From the NCBI GenBank assembly GCA_036747295.1, contig DAIOCN010000006.1, positions 47,408 to 111,407 on the forward strand: a stretch of DNA of 64,000 nucleotides, read 5' to 3'. The position numbers and the translations under genes are program-made. Shown here one piece after another: positions 8,105 to 18,299 of this stretch. The first letter of the stretch is position 1, and the number at the start of each line of letters is the position of its first letter. The notes beneath the pieces were generated by a model. That model saw nothing but the letters and a program-made list of their open reading frames with translations, was not told the DNA's origin and did not search any database. This stretch comes from UBA4736 sp002404015. GTDB lineage: Bacteria > Chloroflexota > Dormibacteria > Dormibacterales > Dormibacteraceae.

Positions 8105-9373
8105 ATGACCCGAATCCGTAGGTTCAGGTCCTTTTCGCTGATCGCGGGCACGGCTTTGGTGGCCCTCGCCTGCGGTGGCAACAGCGGCGGGACCAGCACC
8201 GGCAGCACCGATACCAGCAAAGGCGAGATCAAGGTCGCCGCGGACTACCCGTCTTCGGGCAACGATGCCTCGGACGGAATCCCGGAGACCAACGGCGCCG
8301 CCTTCGCCGTCACCCAGACGAAGGCGATCAAGGGCTTCAAGCTGACGTTCGTGCCCTTCGACGACACGGTAAACGGTGTCCACGACCCGCAGAAGGGCGT
8401 CCAGAACATCACCCAGATGGTCTCCGATCCCAAGATCCTCGGCATGGTCGGGCCCAACAACTCGAACGTGGCCCGCGCCGAGATCCCCGTCGCCAACCAG
8501 GAGCACCTGGCGATGATCAGCCCGGCCAACACGAACGAGTGCCTCACGCAGACCTTCCCGTACTGCGACCCGCAGCCGAGCGCTCTCCGGCCGGCCCAGC
8601 CCAACAACTATTTCCGGATCGCCGCATCCGACACTTTCCAGGGGCCGGCCATGGCCGACTTCATCGTCACCACCCTGGGCAAGAAGAAGGTCGCGATCTT
8701 CTCCGACAACGAGACCTTCGGCAAGGGCGTCGCGGACAACTTCGCCAAGGAGCTCATCAAGAAGGGCGGCTCCGTGGCCGTCCGGCAGGACTTCGACTGG
8801 AAGTCGACCGCCGACTTCCGCCCCTTCCTGAACCAGGCCAAGGCGGCCGGGGCAGAGGCGATCTACGCCGGCGCCACCTCGGCGACCAAGGGCTGCATCC
8901 CCCGCGCGCAGATGAAGGCCATCTTCACGACCGACATCCCGTTCACCGGTCCTGACGGCATCGACAACAGCCAGTGCATCACGGACTCCGGCGACAACGC
9001 GCAGAACCTCTACGCGACCTCAGCCGGCGGCAACGCCGACACCAACCCGGACGCCAAGGCGACCACCGACGCGTACAAGGCCGCGTATCCCAAGAAGACA
9101 GACCTCGGCGCCTACACCTTCGCCTCATACGACTGCATGGCGATCCTGATCAACGCCATCGGGCGCGCGATCGACGCCAACGGCGGCAAGATGCCGACCC
9201 GCACGCAGGTCGTCCAGGCGATAGCCAAGACCAGCAACTTGAAGGGTCTTACCGGGACGGTGAGCTTCACCGCGGCCGGTGACCCCACGGCGCCGATCAT
9301 GTCCATTTACCAGACGAAGGGCAGTCCGCTGGACTGGGTCTTCATCAAGCAGTTCGCCGCCAGCGGAGCCTAA
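8105..9373 (+). CDS. branched-chain amino acid/amide ABC transporter substrate-binding lipoprotein (copy 2)
   Basis: A 422-residue paralogue of the preceding protein, with the same landmarks in the same order (FDDTVNGVHDPQKG, MVGPNNSNVARAEIPVANQ, DTFQGPAMADF, FSDNETFGKG). It has a lipoprotein signal, VALACGGN. The start is ATG at 8105 because AGGGGGAA lies at the right distance; an upstream in-frame ATG at 8060 lacks a signal-peptide-like n-region. A strong terminator follows, so this gene may be expressed well above livHMGF. The two copies suggest separate ligand ranges sharing one permease. Confidence 0.93.
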   Translation: MTRIRRFRSFSLIAGTALVALACGGNSGGTSTGSTDTSKGEIKVAADYPSSGNDASDGIPETNGAAFAVTQTKAIKGFKLTFVPFDDTVNGVHDPQKGVQNITQMVSDPKILGMVGPNNSNVARAEIPVANQEHLAMISPANTNECLTQTFPYCDPQPSALRPAQPNNYFRIAASDTFQGPAMADFIVTTLGKKKVAIFSDNETFGKGVADNFAKELIKKGGSVAVRQDFDWKSTADFRPFLNQAKAAGAEAIYAGATSATKGCIPRAQMKAIFTTDIPFTGPDGIDNSQCITDSGDNAQNLYATSAGGNADTNPDAKATTDAYKAAYPKKTDLGAYTFASYDCMAILINAIGRAIDANGGKMPTRTQVVQAIAKTSNLKGLTGTVSFTAAGDPTAPIMSIYQTKGSPLDWVFIKQFAASGA

Positions 9374-9386
9374 AGGCTAGTAACTG

Positions 9387-9419
9387 AAGGAGGGGGCGCG
9401 TTCGCCCCCTCCTTTTTTT
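9387..9419 (+). terminator. strong intrinsic terminator
   Basis: A 12-base perfect inverted repeat, AAGGAGGGGGCG and CGCCCCCTCCTT, encloses a four-base loop and runs into seven T residues. It sits just after the second receptor gene and before livH, so partial read-through would set receptor-to-permease stoichiometry. Confidence 0.93.
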
Positions 9420-9440
9420 GTGTATAAGGGGAAGCTGCAG

Positions 9441-10489
9441 ATGGGAGTCCTAGGGGGGGCGCTCCGCGCCAGGCAGGGTGTGCTGAGCGGCAAGATCAGC
9501 GGCCCCCTGATGAACGGCGTGCTCGGCCTCCTGGTGCTGGCCGCCGCGGTCGCCCTGCTCCGGCAGATCGTCAAAGCCGGCCCCACATACTTCGTTCAGA
9601 TCTTCACGTACGGGATCGCCAATGGCTCGATCTACGCCCTGATCGCGCTCGGCTACACCATGGTCTACGGCATCATCGAGCTGATCAACTTCGCCCACGG
9701 CGACGTCTTCACCCTGGGCGCGTTCATCTCGCTGCCGCTGTTTCCGCTCTTCGGGATCAGGTCCGACGGCTTCAGCTGGGGCATCGTTTTGCCCCTCCTG
9801 GGCGTCTTCCTGGTGACGATGGCGCTGTGCGCGGTGGTCAACGTGGCCATCGAGCGGATCGCCTACCGGCCCCTTCGCTACGCGCCCCGGGTGGCCCCCC
9901 TGATCACCGCGATCGGGATGTCATTCGTACTCGAGGGCATCATGTTCATCTGGCGGGGCCCCTTCTACATCCGCTACCCGGACCTGCTACCGGAAACCCG
10001 GATCCCGCTCGGGGGCGGGGCCTCACTGGGGGTGAAGGACATCATCGTGATCGCGCTGGCCGTGGTCCTGGCCGTGGCGCTCAGCCTCTTCATCACCCGC
10101 TCCAAGCTGGGCAAGGCCATGCGCGCCACGGCCCAGGATCGCGACGCCGCGCAGCTGATGGGCATCGACATCAATCGCACGATCGCCGCGACCTTCTTCA
10201 TCGGCGCCGCGCTGGCCGGCGCGGGCGGAATCATCTTCGGCCTCTACTTCAACAGCGTCGAGTTCGACCTCGGCTTCTCGGCCGGGCTGGTCGCCTTCAC
10301 TGCCGCTGTCTTCGGCGGCATCGGCAACATCACGGGGGCCGCCCTCGGCGGCCTGGTCATCGGGATGCTGGCGTCCTTCAGCGACGGCTACTTCGAGACC
10401 AAGTGGACCCAGGTGGTGATATTCGGGATCCTGATCCTGGTCCTGGTCTTCCGGCCCACCGGGCTGCTGGGCACGGCGGTGCCGGAGAA

Positions 10490-10493
<4 letters not shown>
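9441..10493 (+). CDS. livH: branched-chain amino acid ABC transporter permease LivH
   Basis: A ~350-residue inner-membrane permease with about eight hydrophobic segments. It carries the LivH-typical YGIANGSIYALIALGYTMVYG, NFAHGDVFTLGAF and the cytoplasmic coupling loop KAMRATAQDRDAAQLMGID. The start chosen is ATG at 9441, with AAGGGG upstream; an in-frame GTG at 9420 lies inside the terminator and is unlikely. It overlaps livM by four bases (GTGA). Confidence 0.93.
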
Positions 10494-11709
<1,216 letters not shown>

Positions 11710-11713
<4 letters not shown>

Positions 11714-12477
11714 GCGAGCCCATCCTCAAGCTCGAAGGCGTGAGCAAGCGCTTCGGAGGCCTTCTGGCGGTGGACAGCGTGTCCTTCGACGTCCCTAAGG
11801 GCGAGGTGTTCGCGCTGATCGGGCCCAACGGCGCCGGCAAGACGACCCTGTTCAACTGCATCACGGGCATCTTCGCCCCCACCGAAGGCGCCGTCATCTT
11901 CGAGGGGGCGGACATCGCCGGGGCCAAGCCGCACCGGGCGGCCGCGCTCGGCATCGCGCGGACGTTCCAGAACATCCGGCTGTTCGAGTACATGACAGCG
12001 CTGGACAACGTGCGCGTCGGCCAGCACTGCCGGATGCACGCAAAGCTGTGGGGCGCCCTCTTCAAGCTCCCGTCCGAGCGGCGGGAGGAGCGCGAGGTGA
12101 CGGAGCGGGCGATCGAGCTGCTCCGCTTCGTCGGGATCGAGCGCTTCGCCCACAGCTACGCACGCAACTTGCCCTACGGGCAGCAGCGGCGCCTCGAGAT
12201 CGCGCGCGCCCTCGCCACCCGGCCACGTCTCCTGCTGCTGGACGAGCCGGCCGCCGGCTTCACGCCCCAGGAGAAGGTCGAGCTGATGCGGCTGGTCGAG
12301 AAGATCATCGGCGAGGGCATCACCGTGTTCCTGATCGAGCACGACATGAAGGTCGTGATGGGCGCCTCGCAGAAGATCGCGGTCCTGGACCACGGCGAGA
12401 AGATCGCCGAGGGCCCGCCCGAGGAGGTGCGCGCCAACCCGCGCGTGATCGAGGCGTACCTGGGCAAGTCCGCCTGA
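11710..12477 (+). CDS. livG: branched-chain amino acid ABC transporter ATPase LivG
   Basis: A 255-residue ABC ATPase. The Walker A is GPNGAGKTT, Walker B is LLLLDEPAAG, and the signature region is LPYGQQRRLEIARAL. The LivG-type insert GIARTFQNIRLFEYMTALDNV is present, as is the IEHDMKVVM switch segment. It energises LivHM with LivF as partner. Normal length. Confidence 0.95.
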
Positions 12478-12540
12478 TGTCACCCGGGGACCCCGACTTG
12501 TCACCCCAAAACATCTGGCGATTTTTGGGGGACCCCGACT
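12478..12540. repeat. small repeat-rich insert between livG and livF
   Basis: The only sizeable gap in the livHMGF block. TGTCACCC occurs at 12478-12485 and 12499-12506, and GGGGACCCCGACT at 12486-12498 and 12528-12540. Between the copies CCCCAAAA (12504-12511) faces TTTTGGGG (12523-12530) over an 11-base loop, a stable hairpin. The last GGGGGA lies 10 bases before the livF ATG and may serve as its ribosome site. It resembles a REP/MITE-type element; no further copy was noticed in this window. Confidence 0.55.
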
Positions 12541-12541
12541 G

Positions 12542-13252
12542 ATGGCGCTGCTCGAGGTCAACGGAATCGACGCTTTCTACGGACGCGTCCAGGCTCTTCG
12601 CGGGGTCTCCATCACGGTGGACCAGGGTGAGATCGTGGCCCTGATCGGATCCAACGGAGCCGGCAAGACGACGACGCTGCGCACGATCTCCGGGCTTCTG
12701 CACCCGGCCGCCGGCAACATCGTGTTCAACGGCCGCGACATCAGCCAGACCTCCGCCAGCCGGATCGTTGAGCTGGGTGTCTGCCAGGCCCCCGAAGGCC
12801 GCCGCCTCTTCTCGCGCATGACGGTGGCGGACAACCTGCTCATGGGCGCCTACAGCCGCAGCGACCGGGCCGGCATCCGCTCCGACATGGTCCACATCTA
12901 CGAGCTGTTCCCGCGCCTCAAGGAACGCTCGAGCCAGGTGGCCGGAACGCTGTCCGGCGGCGAGCAGCAGATGCTGGCGGTGGGGCGCAGCCTCATGGCC
13001 CGGCCCAAGCTGCTGATGCTGGACGAGCCCTCCCTGGGCCTGGCGCCCATCCTGATCGAGACCATCTTCAAGACCGTGGTCGAGATCAACCAGCAGGGCA
13101 CCCCCGTCCTGCTCGTCGAGCAGAACGCCAACAAAGCGCTGGAGGTTGCCCACCGAGCCTACGTGCTGGAGACCGGCTCGATCGTCCAGCACGGCACCGG
13201 CCAGGAGGTGGCCAGCTCAGAGGACGTGCAGAAAGCCTATCTGGGAATGTAG
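12542..13252 (+). CDS. livF: branched-chain amino acid ABC transporter ATPase LivF
   Basis: A 236-residue ABC ATPase. Walker A is GSNGAGKTT, the signature is TLSGGEQQMLAVGRSL and Walker B is LLMLDEPSLGLAP. The LivF marker CQAPEGRRLFSRMTVADNL is present. It completes the livHMGF transporter. The ATG at 12542 follows the GGGGGA of the preceding insert. A 12-base perfect hairpin lies just downstream. Confidence 0.95.
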   Translation: MALLEVNGIDAFYGRVQALRGVSITVDQGEIVALIGSNGAGKTTTLRTISGLLHPAAGNIVFNGRDISQTSASRIVELGVCQAPEGRRLFSRMTVADNLLMGAYSRSDRAGIRSDMVHIYELFPRLKERSSQVAGTLSGGEQQMLAVGRSLMARPKLLMLDEPSLGLAPILIETIFKTVVEINQQGTPVLLVEQNANKALEVAHRAYVLETGSIVQHGTGQEVASSEDVQKAYLGM

Positions 13253-13259
13253 GTCGCGA

Positions 13260-13289
13260 CGTGGGGGAAACAAGCGTGTTTCCCCCACG
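13260..13289. terminator. hairpin after livF
   Basis: CGTGGGGGAAAC at 13260-13271 is the exact inverse of GTTTCCCCCACG at 13278-13289, with a six-base loop, eight bases after the livF stop. There is no T tract, so it would act as an mRNA 3'-end stabiliser or weak terminator. Confidence 0.6.
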
Positions 13290-13342
13290 GGCCCCCTTCT
13301 CTCAACAGATGCTGGTCGGCATTTGGAAGACGAACTCACACA

Positions 13343-13359
13343 GGCGGGCGGAGCCCGCC
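13343..13359. terminator. hairpin between convergent livF and patatin genes
   Basis: GGCGGGC and GCCCGCC form a seven-base stem over a three-base loop, midway between the convergent genes. No T run follows on either strand. Together with the hairpin at 13260 it fills the 130-base gap. Confidence 0.4.
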
Positions 13360-13382
13360 CTTACGGCGCCATCTTTTCCTGA

Positions 13383-14246
13383 TTAGCCCTCCGGCAGGGT
13401 GGGCTCCAGGTAGTGGACGCCCGAGCGCTTGAAGAGGCGTGAGCCCCGCTCCGCGAGCAGGCGGGTCGTGGCGGCGCGCGTGGATTCGATGATCGCCTCG
13501 ACGAAGGTCGGCCGCATGTCCCAGCCGACGGCTGGCGCCAGCACGGGGCACAGGACCACCACGCGGCTGCGACCCCGCAGGCGCTCGTAGTCGCTCAGCA
13601 TCCGGTGGTGGAGGGACAGCTGCAGCGTGCGCGCGATCAGCGAGCCCCAGCTGCGATCCCCGCGCTGGTACTCGCCGCCGGCCATCAGGCTCACCGCGAG
13701 CACGTCCTTGGCACCTGACTGGACGGCGAAGTCGAGCGGCGTGTTGTCGACGATGCCGCCGTCCAAGTACTCGATGCCGTCGACCAGCACGGGCGGGAAG
13801 ACACCCGGGATGGCGGTGGAGGCCTGGAGGGCGGGTGCCATGGGTCCCGACTGGAAGATGGCCGGCTTGCCGGCGCCGATGTCGGTGGCGATCACGGCCA
13901 GGGGCACCGTCAGCTGCTCGAACTGCGTCATCCCGACCATCTCCAGCTGGCGCTCGATCAGGCGGCGCACGTTCCGGTCCGGCAGCGCCGCCAGCCGGCT
14001 GCCGCCCCGCAGGCGGGCCAGCAGGATCCCGAGCGGATGGGCGCTGAACACGTCCCGGGCCAGCTTCGAGAGCCAGGTCTGGCGGAGCATCGAGGCGCCG
14101 CCCAGGCTGGGATAGGCCGCGATACAGGCCCCGTTCAGCGCGCCGACGCTGACTCCGACAAGTGCCGAGGGCGGCTCGATCCCCGCTTCGAAGAGGGCGA
14201 GCAGCACCCCGACCTGGGCGGCGCCGCGGGCACCGCCCCCGCCCAG
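13383..14246 (-). CDS. patatin-like phospholipase
   Basis: A bacterial patatin (RssA/NTE-like) acyl hydrolase with a Ser-Asp dyad. Visible are the oxyanion motif GGGGARG, the nucleophile elbow GVSVGALNG and the catalytic aspartate in YLDGGIVDNTPL. The open frame follows directly on the ahcY stop TAA (14273-14271). No ATG, GTG or TTG exists between that stop and GGGGARG; the first canonical start (GTG, 14207) would remove the oxyanion motif. I therefore place the start at CTG 14246, tentatively. Likely cytoplasmic or membrane-associated lipid turnover. Confidence 0.82.
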   Translation of the reverse strand: MGGGGARGAAQVGVLLALFEAGIEPPSALVGVSVGALNGACIAAYPSLGGASMLRQTWLSKLARDVFSAHPLGILLARLRGGSRLAALPDRNVRRLIERQLEMVGMTQFEQLTVPLAVIATDIGAGKPAIFQSGPMAPALQASTAIPGVFPPVLVDGIEYLDGGIVDNTPLDFAVQSGAKDVLAVSLMAGGEYQRGDRSWGSLIARTLQLSLHHRMLSDYERLRGRSRVVVLCPVLAPAVGWDMRPTFVEAIIESTRAATTRLLAERGSRLFKRSGVHYLEPTLPEG

Positions 14247-14270
14247 GACCCACGTGCGCCGAGCCGCCGC

Positions 14271-15542
14271 TTAGGTGCCCTCCTCCCAGGAGTTGAGGTA
14301 CTTCACCTGCTCTGGGGTAAGGGTGTCGATCTGGACGCCCATCGCCCGGAGCTTGAGCCTGGCCACCTCGGCGTCGATCTCGGCCGGCACGTCGTAGACC
14401 CGGCGCTCCAGGTCCTTCTGGTTCTTGGCCATGTATTCGACCGACAGCGCCTGGTTGGCGAAGCTCATGTCCATGACCGCCGCGGGGTGGCCCTCAGCCG
14501 CCGCCAGGTTGATCAGCCGGCCCTCGCCGAGGACATGCAGCCGGCGGCCGTCCGCCATCTTGTACTCCTGGACCATCGGCCTGACCTCGCGGACCGAGCC
14601 CGCCAGCTCGTCCAGCGCCTTCAGGTTGATCTCGGAGTTGAAGTGGCCGGAGTTGGCCAGCAGGACGCCGTCCTTCATAGCCTCGAAATGCTCGCGGTCG
14701 AGGACGTTGACGTCGCCGGTGACGGTCACGAAGATGTCGCCCAGCTGCGCGGCTTTGGACATGGGCATGACCTCGAAGCCGTCCATCTTGGCCTCCAGCG
14801 CCTTGACCGGGTCGACCTCGGTCACGACCACCTCTGCCCCGTGGCCCTTCGCCCGGCTGGCGAGCCCGCGCCCGCACCAGCCGTATCCGGCGACCACAAA
14901 GGTCTTGCCGGCGATCAGGACGTTGGTGGCCCTGATGATGCCGTCGAGCGTGCTCTGGCCGGTGCCGTAGCGGTTGTCGAACAGGTGCTTGGTGTCGGCC
15001 TCGTTGATCGCGATGATGGGGTAGGTGAGCACACCCTGTGCCGCCATGGCCTTGAGCCGTACGACGCCGGTCGTCGTCTCTTCGGTGCCGCCCATGACCT
15101 CCCCGACGAACTGCTTCTTGTCCCGGTGCAGCATCGTGACGAGATCGGCGCCGTCGTCCATCGTGAAGTTGGGACGGAACTCGAGCGCCGCCTCGATGTG
15201 CGAGTAGTAGGTGTCGTTGTCCTCGCCCTTGATGGCGAAGGTGTTCACACCGTGCGTCTCGGCTAGGGCCGCTGCGACGGCGTCGTTGGTGGAGAGCGGG
15301 TTCGACCCGCAGAGCGTCACCTCGGCGCCGCCCGCTCTCAGCGTGATCATCAGGTTGGCCGTCTCCGAGGTCACGTGCAGACAGGCGCTCACCTTGAGGC
15401 CCTGCAGCGGCTTCTCCCTGGCGAAACGCTCGCGGATGAGCAGGAGCACGGGCATCTCCCGGGAGGCCCAGTCGATCAGGTCCTGGCCGGCTTTCGCCAG
15501 CCCTATGTTCTTCACGTCGTACTGCTTGATGCTCGCGCCCAT
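14271..15542 (-). CDS. ahcY: adenosylhomocysteinase
   Basis: A 423-residue SAH hydrolase that removes the product inhibitor of methyltransferases. It has the NAD-binding VAGYGWCGRGLASRAKGHGAEV split around GYGWCGRG, the substrate-binding HVTSETANL and the DDGADLVT region. The C-terminus ends in KYLNSWEEGT, not in the HYRY-type tail of many orthologues. The start is ATG at 15542 with GAGGAGA upstream; a TTG four codons earlier is less likely. It shares strand and neighbourhood with apt and metK, consistent with a methyl-cycle role. Confidence 0.96.
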   Translation of the reverse strand: MGASIKQYDVKNIGLAKAGQDLIDWASREMPVLLLIRERFAREKPLQGLKVSACLHVTSETANLMITLRAGGAEVTLCGSNPLSTNDAVAAALAETHGVNTFAIKGEDNDTYYSHIEAALEFRPNFTMDDGADLVTMLHRDKKQFVGEVMGGTEETTTGVVRLKAMAAQGVLTYPIIAINEADTKHLFDNRYGTGQSTLDGIIRATNVLIAGKTFVVAGYGWCGRGLASRAKGHGAEVVVTEVDPVKALEAKMDGFEVMPMSKAAQLGDIFVTVTGDVNVLDREHFEAMKDGVLLANSGHFNSEINLKALDELAGSVREVRPMVQEYKMADGRRLHVLGEGRLINLAAAEGHPAAVMDMSFANQALSVEYMAKNQKDLERRVYDVPAEIDAEVARLKLRAMGVQIDTLTPEQVKYLNSWEEGT

Positions 15543-15550
15543 CGGTCTCC

Positions 15551-16063
15551 TCAATACGTGATCAGGCTGTTCACCTGGTGGTTCTTCAAGAGGTCTCGGC
15601 CCTTCAGGTCGGCCAGCTCGATCAGGAACTGGACGCCCACCACCACGCCGCCCAGCTGATCGATCAGCTCGACAACGGCGGCAGCTGTGCCGCCGGTGGC
15701 GATGACGTCGTCCACCACGAGCACTCGCTCGCCGGGGCGGACGGCGTCCTCGTGGATCTGGAGGACGTCCTCACGGTACTCCAACGAGTAGGTCACGCTC
15801 TTGGTCCGCCACGGCAGCTTGCCGGGCTTGCGAACCGGCACGAAACCGGCTCCCAGCAGGGTCGCCATGGCAGCGCCGAACATGAAGCCCCGCGCCTCCA
15901 TGGCCGCCACCAGGTCCACCCGCGCCTCGCGCCAGGGCTCCGCCATCTGCTCGATGGCCTGCTTCAGGCCGGCGGGGTCGCGAAGGAGCGGTGTGATGTC
16001 CCGGAACAGGATCCCGGGGATCGGGAAATCCGGCACGTCCCGGATCAGCGCGGCGAGGTTCAT
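15551..16063 (-). CDS. apt: adenine phosphoribosyltransferase
   Basis: A 170-residue purine salvage enzyme converting adenine and PRPP to AMP. The PRPP motif is VLVVDDVIATGGT, and the family segments IPGILFRDITPLL, AMEARGFMFGAA and VPVRKPGKLP are intact. Its ATG overlaps the upstream epimerase stop as ATGA. Placed directly before ahcY, it would recycle adenine arising from the SAM cycle. Confidence 0.96.
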   Translation of the reverse strand: MNLAALIRDVPDFPIPGILFRDITPLLRDPAGLKQAIEQMAEPWREARVDLVAAMEARGFMFGAAMATLLGAGFVPVRKPGKLPWRTKSVTYSLEYREDVLQIHEDAVRPGERVLVVDDVIATGGTAAAVVELIDQLGGVVVGVQFLIELADLKGRDLLKNHQVNSLITY

Positions 16064-16980
16064 ACGGCCACTCGAAAGTATTCCAGAGTGCGGGCCAACC
16101 CCACGTCGAGCGAGGTCTCGACCTCCCAGCCGAGCAGCTCGCGGGCCCGGGTCGTGTCCGGGCGGCGCCGGTGGGGATCGTCCTCGGGCAGCGGGCGGTG
16201 CTCGATCGGGCTCCGGGAACCCGTGAGCTGAATGACCTTGCGGGCCAGGTCCAGCATCGTGATCTCGTCCTGGCTGCCCAGGTTGAAGGGCATGTGGTCG
16301 CCCCGGTCGAATGTGCGCAGGAGGCCGTCCACCAGGTCGTCGACGTAGGTCAGGCTGCGGGTCTGGCTGCCGTCGCCGTACACGGTGAGCGGCTTCCCGC
16401 TCAGGGCCTGGGTCATGAAATTGGGTAGGGCCCGGCCGTCGTCCGCCCGCATCCGCGGCCCGTACGTGTTGAAGATCCGCACGATGCGGGTGTCGATCTC
16501 GTGCTTTCGGTAATAGGCCATGGTGAAGGCCTCCGCCGCGCGCTTGGCCTCGTCGTAGCAGCCTCGCGGCCCGAGCGGATTCACGTTGCCCCAGTAGGAC
16601 TCCGGCTGGGGGTGGACCAGCGGATCACCGTAGACCTCGGACGTCGAGGCGAGGAGGAACCGGGCGCCCTTGGCGCGCGCCAGCCCGAGCATGTTGTGAG
16701 TTCCCAGGGTGCCGACCTTCACGATCTGGATCGGGTAGGCGGGGAAGTCGATCGGCGAAGCCGGCGAGGCCAGGTGGAACACGGCGTCGACCGCGCCCGC
16801 CACCTCCACGGGGTTGCTGACGTCGTGGTTGCTGAACTCGAAACCGGGACTGCCGCGAAGGCGATCGAGGTTCCGCTCGGAGCCGCTGATCAGGTTGTCG
16901 AGGACGAGGATGTGCCAGCCCCGGCCGACCAGGGCGTCACACAGGTGGGAGCCGATGAACCCGGCTCCGCCGGACACCAC
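16060..16980 (-). CDS. UDP-glucuronate decarboxylase (UDP-xylose synthase)-like SDR
   Basis: A 306-residue extended short-chain dehydrogenase. It has the nucleotide motif GGAGFIGSHL, catalytic YDEAK (YxxxK) with an upstream STSEVYG, and UXS-like segments HLASPASP, ESYWGNVNPLGPRGCYDEAKR and RIFNTYGPRM. It would turn UDP-glucuronate into UDP-xylose. The gene immediately upstream encodes UDP-glucose dehydrogenase, which supplies the substrate. The start is one of two adjacent GTG codons at 16980, since translation begins at the first beta-strand. Confidence 0.85.
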   Translation of the reverse strand: MVSGGAGFIGSHLCDALVGRGWHILVLDNLISGSERNLDRLRGSPGFEFSNHDVSNPVEVAGAVDAVFHLASPASPIDFPAYPIQIVKVGTLGTHNMLGLARAKGARFLLASTSEVYGDPLVHPQPESYWGNVNPLGPRGCYDEAKRAAEAFTMAYYRKHEIDTRIVRIFNTYGPRMRADDGRALPNFMTQALSGKPLTVYGDGSQTRSLTYVDDLVDGLLRTFDRGDHMPFNLGSQDEITMLDLARKVIQLTGSRSPIEHRPLPEDDPHRRRPDTTRARELLGWEVETSLDVGLARTLEYFRVAV

Positions 16981-16990
16981 CGCGCGCTGG

Positions 16991-18289
16991 CTAATTGCGG
17001 CCGATCCCCCTGTACGTGAAGCCCAGCGCGCGCATCTGGGCCGGGTCGTAGATGTTGCGGCCGTCGATCAGGACGGGTGTCCGCATCGACTCGCAGACCC
17101 GCTTCAGGTCCACCTGCCGGAACTCGTTCCACTCGGTGACGAGGATCAGGCCGTCGGCGCCGGCCGCGGCTGCGTAGGCGTCCGGTTCGTAGCGGATCGC
17201 GGGCAGGATCGCGCGCGCCCTCTCGACGGCCGCCGGGTCGTAGGCGCTGACGTGGGCTCCGGACCGCAGTAGCGATCGCGCGATGTCGAGGCTGGGGGCT
17301 TCCCGCAAATCGTCGGTGTTCGGCTTGAACGCCAGCCCCCACAGGCAGACCGCCCGGCCCCCGAGCGGGCCCAGGCACTCGGCGAGCTTCTCCACGGCCA
17401 GGCGGCGCTGGTCGCGGTTGATCTCCATGACTGCGTGCAGCAGGCCGGGATGGAGGTCGAAGCGCTCGGCAAAAGCCGCCAGCGCCTTGACGTCCTTGGG
17501 GAGGCAGGAGCCGCCGTAGCCGAGGCCGGCATCGAGGAAGCTGGGGCCGATCCGCTGGTCGAGACCCATGCCCTCGGCGACCACCTTGATGTCGGCGTTC
17601 ACTCGCTCGCAGATCCGCGAGATCTCGTTGATGAATGAGATCCGAGCGGCCAGAAAGGAGTTGGAGGCGTACTTGATCATCTCGGCCGTGTAGATCTCGG
17701 GCGTGATCAGGACCGGGGCGTCCAGAGGCGCGTAGAGCCTGGCCACCTTCTCCGCCGCCTCGCGGTCGTTGGAGCCGATCACGATTCGATCGGGCTTCAT
17801 GAAGTCCCCCAGGGCCTGGCCCTCGCGCAGGAACTCCGGGTTCGACACGACGCTTGCGGCGTGGCGGCCGTTGTGCCGCTTGACGGAGTCGGAGACCATG
17901 TCGCCGGTCCCGATCGGCACGGTCGACTTGTTGACGATCACCAGCGGCCCGCTCATCGCCTCGGCGATCGAGGCGGCGGCCGACTCCACCGCCGTGACGT
18001 CCGCCTCTCCATCACCGCCCTCAGGAGTGGCCACGGCGATGAAGGCGTACTCGGCCCCCCGCAGACCATCGGCGTAGGAGGTCGTGAAGCTCAGCCGGCC
18101 GGCCCGGGCGTTCCGCTCGACCATCTCGACAAGTCCGGGCTCGTAGAAGTGGACGTGGTGGTGTTCGGAGAGTGCCTGAACCTTGGCCTCGTCAATCTCG
18201 ACCACGACCACTACGTTGCCGAGGTCGGCCAGGCAGGCGGCAGTCGTGAGTCCGACGTACCCGGCTCCGACGACTGTCACCCGACTCAT
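16991..18289 (-). CDS. ugd: UDP-glucose 6-dehydrogenase
   Basis: A 432-residue NAD enzyme oxidising UDP-glucose to UDP-glucuronate. Features are the N-terminal VVGAGYVGLTTAACLADLG Rossmann motif, NKSTVPIGTGD, and the catalytic Cys in GLGYGGSCLPKDVKAL, followed by AFKPNTDDLREAPS. The start is ATG at 18289; a much longer upstream frame is within the next gene. It precedes the UXS gene by ten bases, suggesting a UDP-xylose route. Confidence 0.95.
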   Translation of the reverse strand: MSRVTVVGAGYVGLTTAACLADLGNVVVVVEIDEAKVQALSEHHHVHFYEPGLVEMVERNARAGRLSFTTSYADGLRGAEYAFIAVATPEGGDGEADVTAVESAAASIAEAMSGPLVIVNKSTVPIGTGDMVSDSVKRHNGRHAASVVSNPEFLREGQALGDFMKPDRIVIGSNDREAAEKVARLYAPLDAPVLITPEIYTAEMIKYASNSFLAARISFINEISRICERVNADIKVVAEGMGLDQRIGPSFLDAGLGYGGSCLPKDVKALAAFAERFDLHPGLLHAVMEINRDQRRLAVEKLAECLGPLGGRAVCLWGLAFKPNTDDLREAPSLDIARSLLRSGAHVSAYDPAAVERARAILPAIRYEPDAYAAAAGADGLILVTEWNEFRQVDLKRVCESMRTPVLIDGRNIYDPAQMRALGFTYRGIGRN

Positions 18290-18299
18290 GGCGGCGGCA

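Noticed and set aside
9827..10489. N-terminal extension of the livM frame
   Set aside because: It runs through livH in another frame; LivM begins at the GTG that overlaps the livH stop.
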